Shown one piece after another: positions 16,418 through 23,463 of a stretch of DNA of 64,000 nt. Within the stretch, counting starts at the first letter, position 1. Each line of letters starts with the position of its first letter. The stretch is from NCBI RefSeq assembly GCF_000258175.1, contig NZ_JH636049.1:3511482-3575481 (forward strand), written 5' to 3'. Source of the stretch: Saccharomonospora xinjiangensis XJ-54. GTDB lineage: Bacteria; Actinomycetota; Actinomycetes; Mycobacteriales; Pseudonocardiaceae. A program made the translations under genes and the position numbers. Below the pieces are notes generated by a model. That model was not told where the DNA came from. It did no database searches and was given only the letters and a program-made list of their open reading frames with translations.

Positions 16418-18649
16418 TCAGCGTCGTAACGCCCGACCGGGGGAGGTCAGAGCGGTCACCGTGGTCGTGGCCGCAGCGGCGACGGCGGCGGTGCACGCGG
16501 CAACGTGCACCACAACGCCGAGCGAGTCGGGCACGGGTTCCGCCGTCACCGAGAGCAGCGGCGGAACGCAGGCCGTCGCCGCGAGCAGCCAGGCTCCCGG
16601 GGTGCTGGTCGAGCCGGTGCGCACACAGTGCAGCAACGACATCCCGAGCAGGAGATGCACGAGACTCTGCACCGGGTCGAGGAGCAGTCCGGAGAGGACG
16701 TCCGGTTCGGTGTTGAGGGTGGTCAGGGCGAAGCCGAAGACGCCGAGGACGGCGAAGCCGAATCCGGCGGCCGTCGCACCGAGGGACAGCAGCCGATCGA
16801 GCCTGCCCTGCGAGGGGCCCCACGCAGGCAAGGGTGGAGGGCCGTGCCACCCGTGCCACCCATGGCGCTCGATCCAGACGAAGACGAACACGGCAGGCCC
16901 GGCGAGCAGCGCGGTGGCCAGCAGCGCGCGGGACTGCACGGACGGGAAGTCGAATCCCTGTCCGAAATGCTGCGGTAGGTGCACGGCACCCACGAGCAGC
17001 AGCACCGCCGCGAGGAAGAGCAGGTAGAGGCTCATCGGTGCGCGAGAGGCCAGCCCCGCGGCTCTCAGCACCGACGGGCGGCACGCCACAGGAGCGAGCC
17101 TGGTGCGAACCAGCCCGAGCACTGCGATGTGGACCACACCGATCAGCAAGACAGCCGTCGTGGGCCCCGCCAGCGCGGGCGGGGCGTTGCCGCCATCGAC
17201 ACCGAGTACCGAAGGCGGCAGAACCCCCGTCGTGATGCCGATCGTCAGCGCACCGAGACCCGTCCCTGCGGCGATCAGCAGTTGGTGACGGCGCGGGGTG
17301 AACCCGTCGCGGTGAGCGAAAGCGGCCTGCTGCGCCAGCAGCGCGAGGGTCAGCGTGGCGAGATGGTGAGGCCACGACGCTGTGGTCAGCGTGCTCGCCC
17401 ACTCCGCAGCGGCCAGCGCCAGAGCCAGCCCGAACGGCACCATCCTCGGTGCGTACCGGTGCGCCGTCCACATCAGAGGAGTGAGGATCACCGTCAACAG
17501 GTAGAAGCCGAGCAGCCACAGAGGGTGCAGTGCCACGCGGACAACACCTTCGATCGTTGCCGGCGGCACGCTCAGTACCTCCAACCCGAGCGGAACCGCG
17601 AAGGCCACGACGGTGAACACGAGCGTCAGCCGGAGCAACCAGCTGCCCCGGTGTGCGAGGTAGGACCGCACCCCGCCACCCGAACGAGCGCTGGCCTCCC
17701 AGGTGGCCGCGTTGCTGTGACCCGCGGCGAAGAAGAACAGCACCGCCGCCTGCGTCAGCCAGGTCAGTGGCCACAACCACGCGCCGTCCACGCCGGCCCA
17801 GCGAGTCAGCGCCACGGTCGATTCGCCGAGGATGAGGACGGCGAGGCTCATGACGCCGAGAAGCGTCCACGGCTTGGCGGGGACGACCTCGGAACGGTTC
17901 AGGGCAACTCGCCGGGGTTGCTCGGCAGGGCTGTCGAGCAGTGGCTCGCGAAAGCGGTGCCACAGCAGCACCGCGATCACCGCGACACCGGCGAGCAACG
18001 GCGACAACGGCTCCCCGATCGGTGGTCCCCACCTCTGATGCCAGGAGTTCACCACGAGACCGGCGGTGTAGACGGCGGCGACGCTGCGGCACAACTCGGG
18101 TGTGTCCCTTGGATTGACGTCACACGTCGCGTACATGTCCTCCGAGAGCCGGTCGTCGAGCTTCTCCCGGTATCCGGCGTCGAGCGGGCTGCCCTTCTTC
18201 TCCGCGTAGCGAAGGAGGTCGTAGCCGAGGTCGTGAGAACGGCACGGCGTCCCGAAGTCCCATCGCGTGCTGTCGTCGCCCCACGGCGCGGAGCAGCCAC
18301 CACCGACGTGCACGGCTCTTTCAGTGCCGTCGAGCGCGCGCTGCGTCGCGACCTCGACCCCGGTCACGGTCGCGAAGTCGGCGGGAAGAGCAGACACAGC
18401 CTCAGCCGAGCGATGCGGATCGAGGAGTGCTTCAACGGCACGCTCGGCGGCCGTCACGGTGCCGTCGGCAGGCGCGTCGGTGGTACCGGCCGGTGTGGCT
18501 TCCGATCGCGAGGCCAGGAAACCGAAGCCGACCACGAGCAGAACGAGCAGTAGGAGCCGGGCGATGCCGCCCGACTTCCCCCGGCGTGTGTTCGGGGGCC
18601 GTCGGGCAGGCATGCCCACAGGGTGACAGTGTGGGCGCCGCTGTGTCAT
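16418..18649 (-). CDS. Phospholipase A2 domain fused to multi-pass membrane (acyltransferase-like) and DUF4383-like domains
   Basis: A 743-residue fusion. An N-terminal transmembrane helix (31-46) is followed by a bacterial phospholipase A2 domain: C119-S-A-P, then W-D-F-G-T-P-C136-R-S-H139-D140-L-G-Y, which contains the PLA2 catalytic His-Asp pair and matching Cys residues. From about residue 205 come ten or so hydrophobic helices with the look of an integral membrane acyltransferase (motifs GESTVALTRWAGVDGAW, FFFAAGHSN). The last about 130 residues contain a DUF4383-like segment (LGATAAGFGFAVLGVFGFAL and LDPVQSLVHLLLGMSLLHC). PLA2 cleaves phospholipids at sn-2; coupling to an acyl-moving membrane domain suggests lipid remodelling outside the membrane. 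The ATG at 18649 has GGGGA upstream; M13 is an alternative. Confidence 0.75.
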   Translation of the reverse strand: MTQRRPHCHPVGMPARRPPNTRRGKSGGIARLLLLVLLVVGFGFLASRSEATPAGTTDAPADGTVTAAERAVEALLDPHRSAEAVSALPADFATVTGVEVATQRALDGTERAVHVGGGCSAPWGDDSTRWDFGTPCRSHDLGYDLLRYAEKKGSPLDAGYREKLDDRLSEDMYATCDVNPRDTPELCRSVAAVYTAGLVVNSWHQRWGPPIGEPLSPLLAGVAVIAVLLWHRFREPLLDSPAEQPRRVALNRSEVVPAKPWTLLGVMSLAVLILGESTVALTRWAGVDGAWLWPLTWLTQAAVLFFFAAGHSNAATWEASARSGGGVRSYLAHRGSWLLRLTLVFTVVAFAVPLGLEVLSVPPATIEGVVRVALHPLWLLGFYLLTVILTPLMWTAHRYAPRMVPFGLALALAAAEWASTLTTASWPHHLATLTLALLAQQAAFAHRDGFTPRRHQLLIAAGTGLGALTIGITTGVLPPSVLGVDGGNAPPALAGPTTAVLLIGVVHIAVLGLVRTRLAPVACRPSVLRAAGLASRAPMSLYLLFLAAVLLLVGAVHLPQHFGQGFDFPSVQSRALLATALLAGPAVFVFVWIERHGWHGWHGPPPLPAWGPSQGRLDRLLSLGATAAGFGFAVLGVFGFALTTLNTEPDVLSGLLLDPVQSLVHLLLGMSLLHCVRTGSTSTPGAWLLAATACVPPLLSVTAEPVPDSLGVVVHVAACTAAVAAAATTTVTALTSPGRALRR

Positions 18650-18714
18650 ACGTATCCCCGAATCCGGTCAGGTGCTCTGGTCTCGTCCACGAGGTGGCAC
18701 GGTCTCGTCACGGC

Positions 18715-20103
18715 TCAGGACGGGACAGAGGCGAAGCTCACCCGGTTACGGCCCGACTCCTTGGCCTCGTACACGGCCGTGTCCGCCGCTTGGAGCAGAC
18801 CGTCGAGGTGGTCGGCGTGGCGGGGGAACACGGCAACTCCGATGGAGGCCGTCCTGCCGCTGATGGTGGCCTGCGCTCCCCGCTTGTCGGTGGTGGGTAT
18901 GCGCAACCCCGCGATGGTCGTGCGTATCCGCTCGGCCGCGAGCTCGGCTGCTGAGGTGTCGGCGTCGGGTAGCAGCAAAAGGAACTCCTCACCACCGAAG
19001 CGGCCGACGACGTCGGCGGGCCGGGTCACGCTCGACAAGGCGTTCGCCACCGCCGCGAGCACGTCGTCTCCTGCGGGGTGCCCGAACGTATCATTGATCC
19101 ACTTGAAATGGTCGAGGTCCACCATCAGCACCGAGAGCGTGCTCCCCGCGCGCCGCACCCGGTTGAGCGCGCGTTCGGCCGACTCGGTCCACCCGCGCAT
19201 GTTGAGCAGACCGGTCTTCGGGTCGGTCACCACCGCGTCCTGAAGCTGGTCGATCTCCGCGAGCCGGTTGAACACGACCGTGACGACAGCCATGATCGCC
19301 ACTGCCGGAGGCATGATGACCACGAGCACGGCGGTGACGGCGCCGAGACCTGTCGTGATGGCCTCGAGGAGGTTGTCGGTCTTGCTGCCGAGGACGGTAC
19401 GCACAGTCGGCGACGGTGAACCCAGCGCGAGAATGCCGCCGACGTAGACGATCTGCACTCCCTCGTACACCGCGGCCGTGACGAGCACGAGGCCGAACTC
19501 CCGCAACGAACCCGAGGCGGTCAAGGTGGTCCAGTCCTGCGGTGACATCGCCGTGTAGGTGAGGTTGGCCAGCGCGGCAGCGAGCCCGTGTGCGATGGAC
19601 GAGAAGACGAAGTGGTGCGCGGGCCTGCGCGCGGTGAACCAGCGCTGGAAACGGATGAGGACCACCAGCAGTACCGCGAGTGTGGCGGGGAGCACCAACG
19701 TCGCGGGAAAGACCCAGACCGCGGTGAGGTCGATCAGGACGGTCTTCGTCCGGTTGCGCCGCCGCTCCTCCTGACGGTGCGTGAGCTGGATGTGAACGGT
19801 CGCACCGAGCGCGAGGATCGCGAACTCCAGCCAGTCGGAGCCGACGGGCGCGGGTGCGTTCACAAACGACGCCGTGAAGCCGGGCACCGACAACATCTCC
19901 ATGGTGAGGAGGAACACCACGAAGTGCCGTGGCCTCGTCCACAGCATCCAGTTCCTTGGCAGCAGTGCCCTTCTGCGAGCGCCCGGTCGCGGACGGCCAC
20001 CGGACACGTCGGGAGTCTGCGGCGTCCGATTCACGGCATCGGGACCGGATTCATGGGAGGTGACGAGTTCTGGCGACGGCCGATCCTGGGGAATGAGCGG
20101 CAC
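18715..20103 (-). CDS. Membrane-bound diguanylate cyclase (GGDEF protein)
   Basis: A 462-residue protein. About eight hydrophobic helices occupy residues 60-290 as an uncharacterised membrane sensor, then a linker VFNRLAEIDQLQDAVVTDPKTGLLN leads into the GGDEF domain. The active site reads G-G-E-E-F at about 370-374 (an accepted GGDEF variant), and an RxxD inhibitory site (RPAD) lies five residues upstream, so product inhibition by cyclic di-GMP is likely. No EAL domain is present. GTG at 20103 has GAGAGGA 7 bases upstream; the longer TTG start at 20163 is rejected. It precedes the intergenic region with the hexapeptide minigenes. Confidence 0.88.
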   Translation of the reverse strand: MPLIPQDRPSPELVTSHESGPDAVNRTPQTPDVSGGRPRPGARRRALLPRNWMLWTRPRHFVVFLLTMEMLSVPGFTASFVNAPAPVGSDWLEFAILALGATVHIQLTHRQEERRRNRTKTVLIDLTAVWVFPATLVLPATLAVLLVVLIRFQRWFTARRPAHHFVFSSIAHGLAAALANLTYTAMSPQDWTTLTASGSLREFGLVLVTAAVYEGVQIVYVGGILALGSPSPTVRTVLGSKTDNLLEAITTGLGAVTAVLVVIMPPAVAIMAVVTVVFNRLAEIDQLQDAVVTDPKTGLLNMRGWTESAERALNRVRRAGSTLSVLMVDLDHFKWINDTFGHPAGDDVLAAVANALSSVTRPADVVGRFGGEEFLLLLPDADTSAAELAAERIRTTIAGLRIPTTDKRGAQATISGRTASIGVAVFPRHADHLDGLLQAADTAVYEAKESGRNRVSFASVPS

Positions 20104-20347
20104 TCGCCGATCCTCTCGCGTGTGTCGGTCACGTGGACGGCCGACTCCGTGACGGTCCGGCAACGGCGACCGGTTCGGCTCGGTCCACTACGGGACAAGG
20201 CATCGTCAGTGATCGGTATCATCGCACTGCACCGGAAATTCGTGTAGGCGAGGCCGCCGGACGGTAGTGTCGGACGGTGCGGATGTGTTGTTCTGTACGT
20301 GTTTTCGCCGTCCGCACGAACTCGGAAGCGAGCGGAGGTGTTCTCCC

Positions 20348-20368
20348 TTGTCCGACCGCGACTTCTGA
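20348..20368 (+). CDS. Hexapeptide minigene copy 1 (MSDRDF)
   Basis: TTG start, codons for S-D-R-D-F, then TGA. GGAGG ends 9 bases before the start. No longer in-frame start exists upstream. It is the first of three copies with the same design; the reading frame is supported by comparison between copies, not by length. Confidence 0.5.
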   Translation: MSDRDF

Positions 20369-20412
20369 TCTAGAACTGACACATCGACGACGACACCCTG
20401 GGGAGGTGCCTC

Positions 20413-20433
20413 GTGTCCGACCGTGACTTCTGA
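20413..20433 (+). CDS. Hexapeptide minigene copy 2 (MSDRDF)
   Basis: GTG start, S-D-R-D-F, TGA, with GGGGAGG 6 bases upstream. The Arg codon is CGT here and CGC in the other two copies, a synonymous difference. After the stop the same frame runs through a Gly/Phe-rich 11-codon stretch to TAG; it is not shared by the other copies. The UUCG hairpin at 20473-20492 follows. Confidence 0.5.
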   Translation: MSDRDF

Positions 20434-20472
20434 GGCTTCTGTGGTTTCGGAGACTTCGGAGGCTTCTAGGCG

Positions 20473-20500
20473 GCAGTCACTTCGGCGACTGCGGTCTTTT
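20473..20500 (+). terminator. UUCG-loop hairpin with T-rich tail (intrinsic terminator or attenuator)
   Basis: Stem GCAGTC/GACTGC with an inner C-TTCG-G tetraloop is followed by GGTCTTTT. It lies 39 bases after copy 2 of the hexapeptide minigene, on the same strand, and separates copies 1-2 from copy 3. Confidence 0.6.
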
Positions 20501-20603
20501 CGTTGTCCTTCTTGGTTCTTCGTGCCTGTTCGACGTCCATGAGGCGGTGTCGGTTCCCGGTGAGGACGACATCGTCGAAGCCCGTCGAGAGGAGGTGTTC
20601 GCC

Positions 20604-20624
20604 GTGACCGACCGCGACTTCTGA
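20604..20624 (+). CDS. Hexapeptide minigene copy 3 (MTDRDF)
   Basis: GTG start, T-D-R-D-F, TGA, with AGAGGAGG 8 bases upstream. Ser is replaced by Thr, a conservative change, while the D-R-D-F codons and the stop are kept. A second, partial GACTTCTGA follows directly. No plus-strand gene lies downstream nearby. Confidence 0.5.
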   Translation: MTDRDF

Positions 20625-20906
20625 CGACTTCTGACACCGCGCGGCACTGTCGTCACAGGGAAAAGGGGTCGGGGGGCGTGAACGGCTGACGTATCGGTGC
20701 GTCAGCCGGAGGATCATGGTTCACACATCGTCGATTCCCGCTTTCTCCACGGCGGCAAGGCTGCTGCCGAATATGTGCGTTCCTACTGTCGAATAGCCTG
20801 TTTCGGCGGCTTCACGCCGTGAGGGCACCGGCACAATCAGGTGGTCGTTTCAGGTGGTCGTCGTGACGATCGCCGTCGTCACTGTCGTGCCTGGAGTGCC
20901 CGGTCT

Positions 20907-22115
20907 CTAATTTGCCTTCTGTACCCGCGCCCAGGAGATCGCCACCGGGATCGTGAGGAGCACACCGGCCGCTCCTGCGAGTGCGATAGCGGTCGTCGCG
21001 GACCCGACGAGGTCCGCGACCACACCGCCGAGTGCGACGCCGAGGCCCTGCGCCACCCGGAGCCCCGTGCGGTAGACGCCGCCCGCTCCACCACGCTTGT
21101 CGTTGGGCACCCAGGTGATGAAGGTGGCCCCGACGGAGATGATGTAGGCACCCGCTGCTCCCGCGAGCATCAGCAGTAACAACGCGAACGGCAGAGTGGG
21201 TGTCGCTGCGAAGCCGACGAGGATCGCGGCGGCGAGTGTGGCGAGCACTCCCATCACTCGCCTGCGGTTCTCGGGGGACACGAATCGCGACAGCAGGAAC
21301 GTACCGAGGATGAAGCCGACGGGGTCGGCGGCGAGCAGCCAGCCGACAGCACGTTCGGAGGCGCCGATCTGGTCGGCGAGGGGTGCGGCGAGGCCCTCCG
21401 GAATCACCGCGAGCCCCACCAGCCACGACAGAGCGAGCAGAACGCGTAGGCGCCGCTGTCCCCAAACCCAGCGCACGGCGCTGAACCAGCCGTCGTCCGG
21501 GTTGCCTGCGGCAGGGCGCTGCCGAACCCACAGTTGCACGAGCAGAGCCGCGACAAGGAAGGTCAGGGCATCGATCGCGAGCGCCCACGACGCGCCGAAC
21601 GACGTGACCAACAGCCCGCCACCGGCCAGCCCGACGAGCATGGCGATGTTGCTGGTGATGCCCCGAAGATCCTGACTGCGCAGGTACAGTCCGTCGTCGC
21701 TGAACACCTCCCTGGTCAAGGCGTTCTGCGCGGCGTTGGCGGGCGCACCGGCGAGGCGGGCCAGCACGACGAGTACGCACAGCGGCGCCAGCGGCATCCC
21801 TGGCACCGCCATGGCACCCACCAGCCCGGCCTGCACGAGGGCGGAGACCACGAGGACTGTCTTGCGCGGTAGCCGGTCGGCGATCTGTGCCAGTCCCAGG
21901 CCGCCTGCGAGGGCGGGAAGGAAGGTGAGGGCGTAGACGCCCGCGGCCCAGAGCGCCGAGCCGGTGCGGCTGTACACGACGATGGACAGGGCCACCGTCG
22001 TCAAGTGATCGCCGAGAACCGACTGTGCCTCCGCGATCCACAGCGCCCGGAACTCGCGGTTGCGGATCGCGTCGGTCATCCGCGCCGCTGTCGTGGTAGC
22101 TACCAACGTGGTCAC
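20907..22115 (-). CDS. MFS transporter (12-helix, macrolide-efflux/enterobactin-exporter-like)
   Basis: A 402-residue protein with 12 hydrophobic helices and an MFS pattern: NREFRALWIAEAQSVLGDHLTTVALSI at the start, then GLAQIADRLPRKTVLVVSAL (loop 2-3 motif A). This layout is common in actinomycete drug or siderophore exporters; the substrate cannot be read. GTG at 22115 lies in a short context without a clear ribosome-binding site; the ATG at 22079 (M13) is an alternative and would place a 12-bp palindrome at 22094-22105 in the leader. No operon partner is visible. Confidence 0.85.
   Translation of the reverse strand: MTTLVATTTAARMTDAIRNREFRALWIAEAQSVLGDHLTTVALSIVVYSRTGSALWAAGVYALTFLPALAGGLGLAQIADRLPRKTVLVVSALVQAGLVGAMAVPGMPLAPLCVLVVLARLAGAPANAAQNALTREVFSDDGLYLRSQDLRGITSNIAMLVGLAGGGLLVTSFGASWALAIDALTFLVAALLVQLWVRQRPAAGNPDDGWFSAVRWVWGQRRLRVLLALSWLVGLAVIPEGLAAPLADQIGASERAVGWLLAADPVGFILGTFLLSRFVSPENRRRVMGVLATLAAAILVGFAATPTLPFALLLLMLAGAAGAYIISVGATFITWVPNDKRGGAGGVYRTGLRVAQGLGVALGGVVADLVGSATTAIALAGAAGVLLTIPVAISWARVQKAN
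22094..22105. promoter_or_regulatory. Perfect 12-bp palindrome at MFS start
   Basis: TGGTAGCTACCA reads the same on both strands and lies at the very start of the MFS gene, or upstream of it if translation starts at M13. It could be a regulator binding site. Confidence 0.4.
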
Positions 22116-22464
22116 CTTGTGCCGAATCGGTTACGTATTGCGACGTCGGCGCCCACGTTAGTGTTGATCTACCGGGTGTGGACCCGACCGAGGGACGTTG
22201 CCCGGATCGGACTAACGCCGTCGCAAGGCGCCTTCGCGCGGACTTCGGGCCGGCTGCCTGCGCGGTTGAGTCCCCGTGAACGGCGGGCTGTATCCCGCGG
22301 CCGATCGGCGACCACTCGTTCGGCGCAGTCGCTCCACCGTTCGTCGCGGACGTCTCCGCCGGTGCCACCGAGTGGACCGAGACTGACTGGGACCGGCCTG
22401 GTGCGACACCGGGCCGGCTCGGACGACGGACGAGCCCGCGCTCGCGGTGGGGAGACGAAAGCGA
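22116..22464. other. Divergent intergenic region, nothing identified
   Basis: About 350 bases separate the MFS and SDR genes. The stretch is GC-rich and shows no long repeat or RNA-like structure; it presumably holds the two promoters. Confidence 0.4.
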
Positions 22465-23400
22465 ATGAACGGACAACTCGACGGCAAAGCCGTCGTCGTG
22501 ACCGGAGCAGGCAGGGGCCTGGGGGAGGCCTTCGCGACGCACGCCGCACAGGCCGGTGCGCTGGTGGTGGTCAACGACATCGACGCGGATCTGGCGCAGC
22601 GGACGACCGCGAACATCACGACGCACGGGGGCAGAGCCGTCGCGAGCGGACACGACGTCGCCGACCCGGCACAGGCGGCGGCGCTCGTCGAGCTCTGCGT
22701 CACGGAGTTCGGCCGTATCGACGGGCTGGTCAACAACGCGGGCCTGAACTACGAGGCCGTCTCGTGGCACGACGATCCCGATGACGTCCGCAAGCTCGTG
22801 GAGACCAACGTGCTCGGGGTGATCTACGTCGGGACGGCGGCGGCGAGGGCGATGGTGGACAGCGGCCGTGGAGGGGCGATCGTCAACATCTCGTCCGGTG
22901 CTTCGCTGGGGCAGCGCAGGCTGGCCACGTATTCGGCGAGCAAGGGCGCTGTGGCGTCGCTGACCTACTCGTGGGCGCTCGACATGGAGGAGGTCGGTGT
23001 CCGGGTCAACGCGGTGTGCCCGCTCGCGCACACCCGGATGGTCTGGAAATCGGAGCGTTCGCTGCGGAACTGCCCGCCGGAGCGGACGCCTGCGCGGATC
23101 GCGCCGCTGGTGCTGTTCCTCCTCGCCGACGATTCGCGTGGCATCACCGGGCAGCTCATTCGCTGCAACGGCCCGGAGTTGCACATCATGGGCCAGCCGT
23201 ACGTGAAGCAGCCCGTGCTGCGTCGTGAGGTGTGGGACAGCGAGAGTGTGCGGCGGGCGTTCGGCGAGGTCTTCGCCGCGCACCTCGAACCGTACGGGCT
23301 GGAGAAGCGGGTTCCGCCGACGCTGAGGGAGTGGACCGGCACGGCTCCACTCACGGCGTCAGGGACGCGGCCGTCACCCTGGCCCCTTCGCAGCGCCTGA
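22465..23400 (+). CDS. Short-chain dehydrogenase/reductase (SDR family)
   Basis: A 311-residue SDR. The cofactor motif TGAGRGLGEA is at about 14-23, followed by an acidic residue after strand 2 (VVVNDIDA, suggesting NAD(H)), then NNAG near 93, Ser in NISSGAS, and the catalytic YSASKG. The tail beyond 250 is longer than in the core family and may reach a neighbouring subunit. The product and pathway are not evident; the convergent acyl-CoA ligase suggests lipid metabolism. ATG at 22465 has GGGGAG 10 bases upstream; the start at 22447 is rejected. Confidence 0.88.
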   Translation: MNGQLDGKAVVVTGAGRGLGEAFATHAAQAGALVVVNDIDADLAQRTTANITTHGGRAVASGHDVADPAQAAALVELCVTEFGRIDGLVNNAGLNYEAVSWHDDPDDVRKLVETNVLGVIYVGTAAARAMVDSGRGGAIVNISSGASLGQRRLATYSASKGAVASLTYSWALDMEEVGVRVNAVCPLAHTRMVWKSERSLRNCPPERTPARIAPLVLFLLADDSRGITGQLIRCNGPELHIMGQPYVKQPVLRREVWDSESVRRAFGEVFAAHLEPYGLEKRVPPTLREWTGTAPLTASGTRPSPWPLRSA

Positions 23401-23420
23401 GGGGGAGGCTGCGAAGGCAG

Positions 23421-23459
23421 GGCCGGGGAGGGTGGCTGGTCTGTCCACCCTCCCCGGCC
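23421..23459. terminator. Strong bidirectional terminator between SDR and acyl-CoA ligase
   Basis: A perfect 15-bp inverted repeat (arms 23421-23435 and 23445-23459, GGCCGGGGAGGGTGG and its complement) with a 9-base loop lies between the two convergent genes. Confidence 0.85.
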
Positions 23460-23463
23460 GCGC

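Larger units (their letters stand above)
20104..20906. other. 800-bp region without ordinary genes, holding three hexapeptide minigenes
   Basis: Between the GGDEF gene start (20103) and the MFS gene end (20907) no normal-length gene is convincing. The minus-strand frames here are Arg/Ser-rich shadows. On the plus strand lie three copies of a strong ribosome-binding site followed by a six-codon frame (listed separately), a UUCG-loop hairpin with a T-rich tail at 20473-20500, and no downstream plus-strand gene until 22465. Confidence 0.6.

Noticed and set aside
20413-20466. Selenocysteine or read-through extension of minigene copy 2 (Gly/Phe-rich tail after TGA)
   Set aside because: The other two copies have unrelated sequence after the stop, so the tail is not conserved; the TTC-rich stretch is more likely slippage of the motif.
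20206-20717. Two minus-strand frames of 83 and 143 codons
   Set aside because: Their repeated Ser-Glu-Val-x-Val-Gly-His pieces are the complement of the three plus-strand minigene copies, and no ribosome-binding sites precede them.
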